This document shows, piece after piece, positions 9,219 to 16,150 of a stretch of 64,000 nucleotides of DNA (positions are counted from its first letter, which is position 1; every line of letters begins with the position of its first letter). Source of the stretch: Sporosarcina sp. NCCP-2716 (lineage in GTDB: Bacteria > Bacillota > Bacilli > Bacillales_A > Planococcaceae); NCBI RefSeq assembly GCF_023707985.1, contig NZ_BRCF01000005.1, positions 151,408 through 215,407 of the forward strand, in the 5' to 3' direction. Both the position numbers and the translations under genes were made by a program. Under the pieces are notes generated by a model, which was given only the letters and a program-made list of their open reading frames with translations, made no database searches and was not told where the DNA came from.

Positions 9219-11111
9219 GTGGATAGAAGTCACGAAGAACTGACGGAGTTCGTCAAAAAGATACAACAGCAGCAGCAGCTGTTTTTCGAACAGGCGAAAC
9301 AGTTGAACTTGAGCAAGGAATCCGTCGAAGGGGTTCTGCTGGAACTGTGCAGGAACGCAGCGCAGATCATGAAAGCCGAGCGGGTCAGCATTTGGCTGTT
9401 CAACGAAGATCATACACGCATGACGGAGGAAATCACCTACACCGAAGACTCGATCGGTGTGCCGGCCGTCCGGGAAATAACGAAGGAAGAAGCAGGGGAG
9501 TATTTCAAGTCCATCACTGGGCAGCGGGTGCGCTCGGTTTCCGATGTCGCAAGTGACGAAGCGCTCGGCACACTGCCGGACGATTACTTTGCCGACTATC
9601 CGATGGCCTCTTTGATAGAAGCTTCGATCATCCTGAGTCGGGGGATCGGCGGTATGCTCTGCTGCGAGACGGTGGCGCGGAGAAACTGGTCCCTGCTCGA
9701 TGAAGTCATCATGGCGGCCATCGCAGACATGCTGTCATTCGTCTTCGACCGTCTTTTCCGGCTGGAGATGGAAAGCCGGGTGCGGGAACTCGCCTATACG
9801 GACGCCGTCACCGGGATCGACAACGAGAACGCGTTCATCGAGAAAGTGAACTTCCGTCTGAGGCACGCCGGCAGGGCGATGCATGGCGGGTTCCTCTATT
9901 TGAAGATCGACCAGTTCTCGGCGATCCAGAGCGTCCTTGGACCGGAAGCTTCCCGGGTGATCCTGTCTGAGATCGCAAGACGTTTCAAACAGGCATTCCC
10001 GGCAGATTCGGTCATTGCGCGGATCGCCTTCGATCACTTCATCGTTTTCACGGAGCACGAGGGAGACCCGGTGAAAAACCGGCGCGACATGGAGACCATA
10101 CTGGCGTACATGCGGAAGCCGATCCAGTACGGGGGCCAGGATGTCTACCTGACAGCAAGTTACGGTGTCGCACTGTATCCTGATCATATCAAGACGGCGT
10201 ATGAAGGCATCCAGGCCGCAAAGACGGCGCTCGATTCGTCCCAGCCGCCCTCTCCGCGGAAGACACGTGCGATCTATGACCCGTCGATGTCCGAGAAATG
10301 GCAGGAAGCGATGCAGTCGGAGATGAATCTGGAAAGTGCGATGGAGCGAAACGAATTCTGCTTATATTATCAGCCGCAAGTGGAAAGCGTGTCCCATGTC
10401 ATGACGGGAGCCGAGGCGCTGATCCGCTGGAACCACCCGGAAAAGGGGATCCTTTCACCAGGCACGTTCATCGGCATCGCCGAGACGACCGGCCTGATCA
10501 TGCAGATCGGCGAGTGGGCGATCTGCCAGGCGTGCGTGCAACTGAAAGAGTGGGAGCAGATGGGACTTGAACAATTGACGATCTCCGTCAACGTGTCCCC
10601 GCGTCATTTCCTCTACCCCAAATTCCCCGACTTCCTGAAAGATTGCAAGGACAAGCATCAGATCGATCCGTCCAGACTGATCATCGAAATCACGGAAAAC
10701 GTTGCGGTGGAAGATGAAGAGGTGGTCGAGGCACATATCCGTCTGCTCCAGGATATGGGCTTTTCGGTCTCCATCGACGATTTCGGCACAGGGTACTCGG
10801 CCTTCATCTACTTGCAGAAATTCTCCTTCCAGGAAGTGAAGATCGACCGGCAGTTCGTCCGCGGTATCGATACAGACGTGCGAAGCCGCGCCATCGTCCG
10901 CTCGATCCTGGCTCTGGCGAAAAGCCTGCATATGCATACCGTTGCCGAAGGCGTGGAGACGGAGTCGCAGCTTCGGCGGCTCGAGGCGCTCGGCTGCTTT
11001 GAAATCCAAGGGTTCTACTTCAGCAAGCCCGTGCCGATCGAGGAACTGAACGGCTGGCTCCTGAGCTCGCCGCGGTTCCCGAATCTCCAGCTGCCGCTTG
11101 AGGCAACGTGA
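9219..11111 (+). CDS. GAF - degenerate GGDEF - EAL protein, probable c-di-GMP phosphodiesterase
   Basis: A 630-residue cytoplasmic signalling protein. A glutamine-rich coiled coil (IQQQQQLFFEQ) leads into a GAF-like sensor (about 40-190). The GGDEF-like domain has lost its active-site signature (RIAFDHF stands where RxGGDEF belongs) and cannot be a normal cyclase. The EAL domain keeps AEALIRW, VNVSPRHF, IEITENVA, DDFGTGYS, VKIDRQF and AEGVETESQ, so hydrolysis of c-di-GMP is likely. The start is GTG 9219, eight bases after TTTAGGAGGTG; the upstream in-frame ATG at 9153 lacks a site, and an ATG at 9217 is out of frame. Monocistronic. Confidence 0.9.
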   Translation: MDRSHEELTEFVKKIQQQQQLFFEQAKQLNLSKESVEGVLLELCRNAAQIMKAERVSIWLFNEDHTRMTEEITYTEDSIGVPAVREITKEEAGEYFKSITGQRVRSVSDVASDEALGTLPDDYFADYPMASLIEASIILSRGIGGMLCCETVARRNWSLLDEVIMAAIADMLSFVFDRLFRLEMESRVRELAYTDAVTGIDNENAFIEKVNFRLRHAGRAMHGGFLYLKIDQFSAIQSVLGPEASRVILSEIARRFKQAFPADSVIARIAFDHFIVFTEHEGDPVKNRRDMETILAYMRKPIQYGGQDVYLTASYGVALYPDHIKTAYEGIQAAKTALDSSQPPSPRKTRAIYDPSMSEKWQEAMQSEMNLESAMERNEFCLYYQPQVESVSHVMTGAEALIRWNHPEKGILSPGTFIGIAETTGLIMQIGEWAICQACVQLKEWEQMGLEQLTISVNVSPRHFLYPKFPDFLKDCKDKHQIDPSRLIIEITENVAVEDEEVVEAHIRLLQDMGFSVSIDDFGTGYSAFIYLQKFSFQEVKIDRQFVRGIDTDVRSRAIVRSILALAKSLHMHTVAEGVETESQLRRLEALGCFEIQGFYFSKPVPIEELNGWLLSSPRFPNLQLPLEAT

Positions 11112-11156
11112 AAAGACGGACAGCCCCCTGCGCTGTCCGTCTTCTTATATATGTTG

Positions 11157-12824
11157 TCAGCTCCGGCCGATCGGGAACTTGAATGGCACTGAACCCGGAG
11201 GAGAGTGCTTGATGATATCGATCATCGGAATCGTATAAGCGAATGCGATGAGCGCAATCGTGATGCCGACCCATAGGTACCAGTTTTCGAGGATTTTCGG
11301 CGTCTTCTGCGCGTCCGTATCTTCTTCCGCAATCGGGAACTCCTCGACGCCTTTAGGAGCGAAGAATGCGAGTTTGATGAAGATATACGTCATGAGCAGG
11401 ATGCCGACGAACAGGATCGTACCGCCGATCGCCTGTGCAAGCTGATAGCCGATCCACGTATCGACTTGTGCACCGCCTGCATAATTCGAGAACGCGGATC
11501 TCCGTGGGCCGCCGAGGAGACCTTCGATGTGCATCGATGTCGACATGATCAGCATGCCGACCGTCCAGATGATCGACTGGATGATGCCGAGTTTGTTGAG
11601 CTGTGGTGTCAGGCGGCGTCCGGTCAAGTGAGGGACGAGCCAGTACGCAATACCGAAATACGTCAGGATGACCGTCGTTGCGACCGTCAAGTGGAAGTGG
11701 CCGGTCACCCAGATCGTATTGTGGATGAGCGCGTTCATCTGGTGGGAAGCGTTGATGATCCCGCCGATACCGCCGGGAATGAACGCCACCATACCGATGA
11801 ACGGCGCGAGGAACCGGACATCGCCCCATGGCAGTTTCTTGAACCAGCCGAACAGACTGCTGAAACCTTTTCTGCGCCCTGTAATTTCAAACGTCGCGAA
11901 GATCGAGAACGCTGTCATAAGCGACGGGATGACGACCATCATTGTCAGCACTACTTGGATGAATTTCCATGTCGGATCGATGCCCGGCTCTGTCAGCTGG
12001 TGGTGGAAGCCGACTGGGATGGAAAACATGAGAAGCAGAATGAACGCAAGACGTGCGAGCGAATCACTGAACAGCTTGCCGCCGATGATTTTCGGGATGA
12101 TCGCATACCAGGCCATGTACGCCGGCAGCAGCCAGAAGTACACGAGCGGGTGACCGAAGTACCAGAACAGTGTCCGGCTGACGAGTACGTTGATCGTATC
12201 GGTCATACCGAGTGACCATGGGATGAATTGGACGACCACCGCAATCGCGACACCGAGTGACGCGATGACCCACATGAGCATGTTGATGACGACCATGAAC
12301 GCGAGCAGAGGGGATTTCTCGCCCTTATGCGCTTTTTTCCATACATACAGCTGGCGGAAATTCGTAAACGCCGAGATCCAGCTGCCGATGATGACGAACG
12401 CAAGCCCGAAGTAGAACGCCGGGTGTGCGGCAAGCGGTGCATAGAATGTGTACAGCACGTTCGCCTGGCCGACGAGGATCGTGACCGCAGCCATGACAGT
12501 ACCGACGAGCATCATCCAGAACGAAATCCAGCCGACCATGCGCTGTTTGTCGGAGATGCCGACCGTCTTGCCCATGAGTGCGAATTGGAATCCGATGATG
12601 AAGAACGTCGTCAGGACGAGGCCGAGGATGACGCCGTGCACCGTCAGGATCGTATAATAGTTGATGTTGAACGGGAGCGTGAACCGGCCGGAGCGGACGA
12701 ATGTCTGCAGGAGGCCCATCAGCCCGCCGACCAAGAGCGACGTGAACGTCACATACATGAACGACATGTACAGCCGCGCGTCTTTTTTCGGGAACAATTG
12801 AAGGTTTCTTTCTGTCGCTTCCAT
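11157..12824 (-). CDS. cbaA: ba3-type cytochrome c oxidase subunit I
   Basis: The catalytic haem-copper subunit of a B-type (ba3) terminal oxidase that reduces oxygen with electrons from cytochrome c. The 555-residue protein has about 13 membrane helices. Low-spin haem ligand HGVILG, the CuB histidine with cross-linked tyrosine in YFGHPLVYFWLLPAY, the FHHQ pair and GHFHLTV (high-spin haem region) are all present. It lacks the glutamate-type D-channel signature of A-type oxidases. It is the last gene of a three-gene minus-strand operon starting with cbaD and cbaB, the same order as in Thermus. Confidence 0.94.
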   Translation of the reverse strand: MEATERNLQLFPKKDARLYMSFMYVTFTSLLVGGLMGLLQTFVRSGRFTLPFNINYYTILTVHGVILGLVLTTFFIIGFQFALMGKTVGISDKQRMVGWISFWMMLVGTVMAAVTILVGQANVLYTFYAPLAAHPAFYFGLAFVIIGSWISAFTNFRQLYVWKKAHKGEKSPLLAFMVVINMLMWVIASLGVAIAVVVQFIPWSLGMTDTINVLVSRTLFWYFGHPLVYFWLLPAYMAWYAIIPKIIGGKLFSDSLARLAFILLLMFSIPVGFHHQLTEPGIDPTWKFIQVVLTMMVVIPSLMTAFSIFATFEITGRRKGFSSLFGWFKKLPWGDVRFLAPFIGMVAFIPGGIGGIINASHQMNALIHNTIWVTGHFHLTVATTVILTYFGIAYWLVPHLTGRRLTPQLNKLGIIQSIIWTVGMLIMSTSMHIEGLLGGPRRSAFSNYAGGAQVDTWIGYQLAQAIGGTILFVGILLMTYIFIKLAFFAPKGVEEFPIAEEDTDAQKTPKILENWYLWVGITIALIAFAYTIPMIDIIKHSPPGSVPFKFPIGRS

Positions 12825-12825
12825 G

Positions 12826-13326
12826 TTAATACACCTCTACCTTTCCGAACATCTGGTGGTGTCCGATGCCGCAGTATTCGTTACAGACAATCGTATACTC
12901 ACCCTTTTTCTTCATAACGGTTTCATACCGGCTGATGTGGCCAGGCTCGACCATCATGTTGACGTTCGTGCCGGCAACTTGGAAGCCGTGTACGACGTCC
13001 TTTGTTGTAATCGTGAACAGCACCGTGGAACCTTGCGGGATGCGGATCGTTTTGACAGGTTTCTCGTCTTTATCGACACCGAAATCGTAGTTGAATGTCG
13101 AAGCGACAATATTCACCTTGTACTTGCCGTCCGCCACTTCCTGCAGGCCGAGGTTCTCGGGCTTGAAGTTATCATAGGCTTCAATATTATTTTGATCGAT
13201 CATGTCCAGGCTGCTTTGCGGGTGGGTGCCTTTCCAAAACGCGGCAAACCCGATAACTAATAAGAAGACAACTAATGAGGCCATCCCGAATGCGAGCCAG
13301 ATTTTTTCATATTTGTGCAGATGCAT
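12826..13326 (-). CDS. cbaB: ba3-type cytochrome c oxidase subunit II (CuA)
   Basis: A 166-residue protein with one N-terminal membrane helix and an extracytoplasmic cupredoxin domain that holds the binuclear CuA centre and receives electrons from cytochrome c. Ligands are visible as the His in VVHGFQV and as CNEYCGIGHHQM near the C-terminus. The short form with a single membrane anchor is characteristic of ba3 oxidases. Its stop lies one base before the subunit I start, and subunit IIa precedes it. Confidence 0.94.
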   Translation of the reverse strand: MHLHKYEKIWLAFGMASLVVFLLVIGFAAFWKGTHPQSSLDMIDQNNIEAYDNFKPENLGLQEVADGKYKVNIVASTFNYDFGVDKDEKPVKTIRIPQGSTVLFTITTKDVVHGFQVAGTNVNMMVEPGHISRYETVMKKKGEYTIVCNEYCGIGHHQMFGKVEVY

Positions 13327-13350
13327 AGTTTCTGCTCCTTTCTCCGTCCA

Positions 13351-13494
13351 TTATCTTGAAATGAAAAGCCAATACGCGCCAAACCACGAGCCGACCATCA
13401 GGATGCCGAGGATCATGACCATGATGAAAGTCCCTTTCAAGTTGGATCCTTCATTCGCAGCAGGAGCCTGGCTGTTCGGGTGTTTCTTTGCCAT
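13351..13494 (-). CDS. cbaD: ba3-type oxidase small subunit IIa
   Basis: A 47-residue single-helix membrane protein: a polar N-terminus (MAKKHPNSQAPAANEG), then one hydrophobic helix (TFIMVMILGILMVGSWFGAYW) ending FISR. AAGGCGGTG lies six bases before the ATG. Its position directly before subunit II, its size and its single helix match subunit IIa of ba3 oxidases, which supplies the helix that subunit II lacks. The family assignment rests on context and topology rather than motifs. Confidence 0.8.
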   Translation of the reverse strand: MAKKHPNSQAPAANEGSNLKGTFIMVMILGILMVGSWFGAYWLFISR

Positions 13495-13572
13495 TTCGTT
13501 CACCGCCTTCGTTTCTTGTCTGAATTTGTTTTTTGAACTACTTTCATCATATTGATTCTGCGAAATTTAAAT

Positions 13573-13590
13573 ACTAGGGAATTCCCTAGT
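13573..13590. promoter_or_regulatory. 18-bp perfect palindrome upstream of the ba3 oxidase operon
   Basis: ACTAGGGAATTCCCTAGT is a perfect dyad in the divergent region between cbaD (-) and nagB (+). Its 12-bp core AGGGAATTCCCT recurs at 39338 before a chemoreceptor gene. It is probably a binding site for a dimeric regulator of unknown identity. Confidence 0.45.
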
Positions 13591-13786
13591 GTTTTAGTCA
13601 CGGGAAAGAAGTTCACACTTTGTTCATACATACACCACAGTTTAGACAATATATTTTTCCCGGCCTTCCCGCTTGTTTAGGGGAAGGCACTGTAGGGGAT
13701 AGGGGAAAGTGGAGCGTTTGTTGACCGATGGGGCCGCACACTTTAAAATGAGGAAAGTAATTATCCATGAAAGCAGGGGGAGCCAT

Positions 13787-14488
13787 ATGAAAAATATCCA
13801 GACGATCACAGTGGACAGCAAGGAACAGGGAGCGGAGGAAATCTGCAATATCGTCCGCGGAGAACTCGAAGCAGGACGACTGCACGTCCTCGGACTTGCG
13901 ACAGGCAGCACAATGGAACCGGTCTATGAAAAGATGGTGTCATCCAACCTCGATTTCTCGGATGTCACAGCGTTCAATCTCGACGAGTACATCGGCATCC
14001 CGGCCGATCACGAAAACAGCTATGCCTACTATATGAAGAAGCACCTGTTCTCGAAGAAACCGTTCAAACAGACATACATCGAAAACGGCATGGCGGAAGA
14101 CCTCGATGCGGAGTGTGTCCGCTACGAAACACTGCTGAAAGAGAACCCGCTCGACATCCAATTCCTCGGCATCGGGGAAAACGGCCACATCGCTTTCAAT
14201 GAACCGGGAACATCTCCGGAATCGGTGACTCACGTCGTCGAACTGACACAGTCGACGATCGACGTGAACAGCCAGTATTTCAGTGAAGATGAAACGATGC
14301 CGACCACCGCACTGACAATGGGGATCTCCTCCATCATGCAGGCGAAGAAACTCATCGTCGCAGCATTCGGCGAAAAGAAACGCGCCGCGCTCGAAAAACT
14401 GTACGCAGGCGAAATCTCGACCGAATGGCCCGTGACGTACCTGCTCGACCATCCTGACGTAACCGTCATCACCGACCAGAAGTTCTAA
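13787..14488 (+). CDS. nagB: glucosamine-6-phosphate deaminase
   Basis: NagB converts glucosamine-6-phosphate to fructose-6-phosphate plus ammonia, feeding amino sugars from wall turnover or chitin into glycolysis. The 233-residue length matches the short Bacillus-type enzyme. LGLATGST is the phosphate loop, FNLDEY contains the catalytic aspartate and GENGHIAFNEPG the ring-opening histidine. The start ATG 13787 follows GCAGGGGGAG; an upstream in-frame extension has no support. It stands alone, without nagA or nagR next to it, and ends in a strong terminator. Confidence 0.95.
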   Translation: MKNIQTITVDSKEQGAEEICNIVRGELEAGRLHVLGLATGSTMEPVYEKMVSSNLDFSDVTAFNLDEYIGIPADHENSYAYYMKKHLFSKKPFKQTYIENGMAEDLDAECVRYETLLKENPLDIQFLGIGENGHIAFNEPGTSPESVTHVVELTQSTIDVNSQYFSEDETMPTTALTMGISSIMQAKKLIVAAFGEKKRAALEKLYAGEISTEWPVTYLLDHPDVTVITDQKF

Positions 14489-14506
14489 TATAATAGAAGG
14501 AAGTTG

Positions 14507-14536
14507 AAAAAGGCTGCCCGCGGGCAGCCTTTTTTG
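14507..14536 (+). terminator. terminator after nagB
   Basis: AAAAAGGCTGCCC and GGGCAGCCTTTTTT form a near-perfect hairpin. Confidence 0.9.
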
Positions 14537-14588
14537 GTTTGGGAGAAGGGGGAGTGATGGGGGAAACGGAGGGGAAACCCGGGGAACC

Positions 14589-14625
14589 GGTACCTGCGGG
14601 AAACCGGTACCTGTGCGTCACACAA
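14589..14625. repeat. dispersed GGTACC...TGTGCGTCACACAA motif, copy 1
   Basis: Two GGTACC sites 17 bases apart, the second continuing GGTACCTGTGCGTCACACAA (14606-14625). The same 20 bases occur inverted at 31368-31387, also after the terminator of a plus-strand gene. The tail contains the dyad TGTG-CGT-CACA. Confidence 0.7.
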
Positions 14626-14657
14626 TTCAGACACTATTCAGACAACAGAGATGCTAG

Positions 14658-15177
14658 TGAGAAGCCGGGAACGCTTTAGTGACCGGCAAGCGGCGGTTTG
14701 GCGTCGTGGGGGAAGAAGGGGAGCTCTTAAATGCCCTTTCGGTGGGAAAATAGGATCGTGCGGGAAGAAGAAGGGCTCTTAAGTGCCCGTTTGTTGGGAA
14801 AATAGGGTCGTGCGGGAAGAAGAGGGCCTCTTAAGTGCCCGCCCGGCGGAAAAATGAGGTCGAGCGGGAAGAAGAAGGGCTCTTAAGTGCCCGTCCGATG
14901 ACAAAATGGCCTCGCTCGGGCAGAAGAAGGGCTCTTAAGTGCCCGTCCGATGACAAAATGGCGTCGCGCGGGCAGAAGAAGAGCTCTTAAGTGCCCGCCC
15001 GGCAGGGAAATGGCGTCGCGCGGGCAGAAGAAGGGCTCTTAAGTGCCCGCCCGGCGGTAAAATGGCGTCGTGCGGGAAGAAGAAGGGCTCTTAAGTGCCC
15101 GTCCGATGACAAAATGGCCTCGCTCGGGCAGAAGAAGCCATCTTTATTGCCGGAAACACGTTGCTATGGACTCGCCC
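14658..15177. repeat. non-coding tandem array of 52-bp repeats
   Basis: Eight clear units of exactly 52 bases start at 14710, 14762, 14814, 14866, 14918, 14970, 15022 and 15074; degenerate copies at 14658 and 15126 give about ten. Each unit begins GGG(A/C)AGAAGAAGGGC and carries CTCTTAAGTGCCCG, so GGGC-T-CTTAAG-T-GCCC is a near-perfect dyad in every unit. The variable part (CCGATGACAAAATGG or CCGGCGGTAAAATGG) alternates between types. Because 52 is not a multiple of three and no frame stays open across it, this is not a gene. It fills the 768-base gap between convergent nagB and slaP. Confidence 0.93.
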
Positions 15178-15215
15178 AGTAATAAGCACCCGTCCCTAAC
15201 GCCCCGCACCAACAC

Positions 15216-15245
15216 AAAAAAGCCCCCGCGCGCAGCGGGGGCTTC
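15216..15245 (-). terminator. terminator of the slaP-secA2 operon
   Basis: On the minus strand GAAGCCCCCGC pairs with GCGGGGGCTT and runs into TTTTTT just after the slaP stop. Confidence 0.9.
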
Positions 15246-15256
15246 TATCCAACCTA

Positions 15257-16150
15257 TTATTGAGGCACGCGGATCGTCCAGCGTGAGAAGTCCGGGTTTT
15301 CATTCGATACCATTTCTTTCGGGTAGATGAACGTCCACGGCTTCGTCGTGTTTGCATTGACCGGCAGCGAGCCGATATCGAAGGAGCCGCTTGCGACCAC
15401 TTCACCGGACGCATCGATCAGCTCCAGCGGAAGTTTTTCGATGTTGATCTGCTTCGAGTGGCCGTTTCGGATGAAGACCGACGCGGCAATGCTGCCGTCG
15501 TCCTGCTTGACCGCCTGGAATCCGGCGATGTTCACTTCGCGCGGTTTCAGTTTCGGCAGGTTGCTGACGACTTCCTCAAGCGCTTTCTTCTGCTCGGCCG
15601 GAAGTCCTTGTTCCCAAGACTCTTCCAATTCGAGTTTGTGCGGCACCATCGACTGGACGTTGAATGCCAGTTTCCAGTTTTCCTTCGGCGGCTCTTCGAC
15701 GAACAGGTTGTCCTTCGTGAAGACGAACACCCATGGACGGGCACTGCGCGGCTGGATTTCTCCGAGTTCATTCAGGTCGAACTGCTGGGAGCCGATCGTT
15801 TTGCCCTCTTCATCGAGAAGCATCAGTTCGACTTCGCCGACTGTGATCGCCTGGTCGAGTGACGAACGGAAGAACGCTTTGACGAGGAAATCGCCTGTTG
15901 CCGGTTCTACATCGATATCGATGCCGGACAGCGAAATCTGGTTCGGTTTGAGCGGCTCGAGTTCGTTCGCCAGAAAGCGGAATACATATTCCTGTTCCTG
16001 CGGGAGCTGCCATGACGGGTGGAGCGACAGCGCCGTTTCGATATCTTCATCGCCGCTTTGTCCGCCTGTACCTGCCATCAGTTCCTCTGAACCGATCGTG
16101 CTGTCTTTGCCGGTCTTCTCCGTCTTTTTAAACATTGAAAAGAAATTCAT
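15257..16150 (-). CDS. slaP: accessory Sec S-layer assembly protein SlaP
   Basis: A 297-residue soluble protein made of two SLAP repeats: about 45-150 (LHPSWQLPQEQEYVF to RPWVFVFTKDNL) and about 175-290 (LEESWEQGLPAEQ to KPWTFIYPKEMV). Known SlaP proteins of Bacillus anthracis relatives work with SecA2 to export S-layer proteins. The ATG overlaps the secA2 stop (TGATG) with AGGAGG inside the end of secA2, so the two are translationally coupled. Recognition is based on the duplicated domain and the SecA2 partner. No S-layer structural gene is in the window. Confidence 0.9.
   Translation of the reverse strand: MNFFSMFKKTEKTGKDSTIGSEELMAGTGGQSGDEDIETALSLHPSWQLPQEQEYVFRFLANELEPLKPNQISLSGIDIDVEPATGDFLVKAFFRSSLDQAITVGEVELMLLDEEGKTIGSQQFDLNELGEIQPRSARPWVFVFTKDNLFVEEPPKENWKLAFNVQSMVPHKLELEESWEQGLPAEQKKALEEVVSNLPKLKPREVNIAGFQAVKQDDGSIAASVFIRNGHSKQINIEKLPLELIDASGEVVASGSFDIGSLPVNANTTKPWTFIYPKEMVSNENPDFSRWTIRVPQ

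Noticed and set aside
14991..15330. Plus-strand frames over the 52-bp array.
   Set aside because: 52 is not a multiple of three, so successive units are read in different frames; no unit-to-unit protein repeat and no ribosome-binding site.
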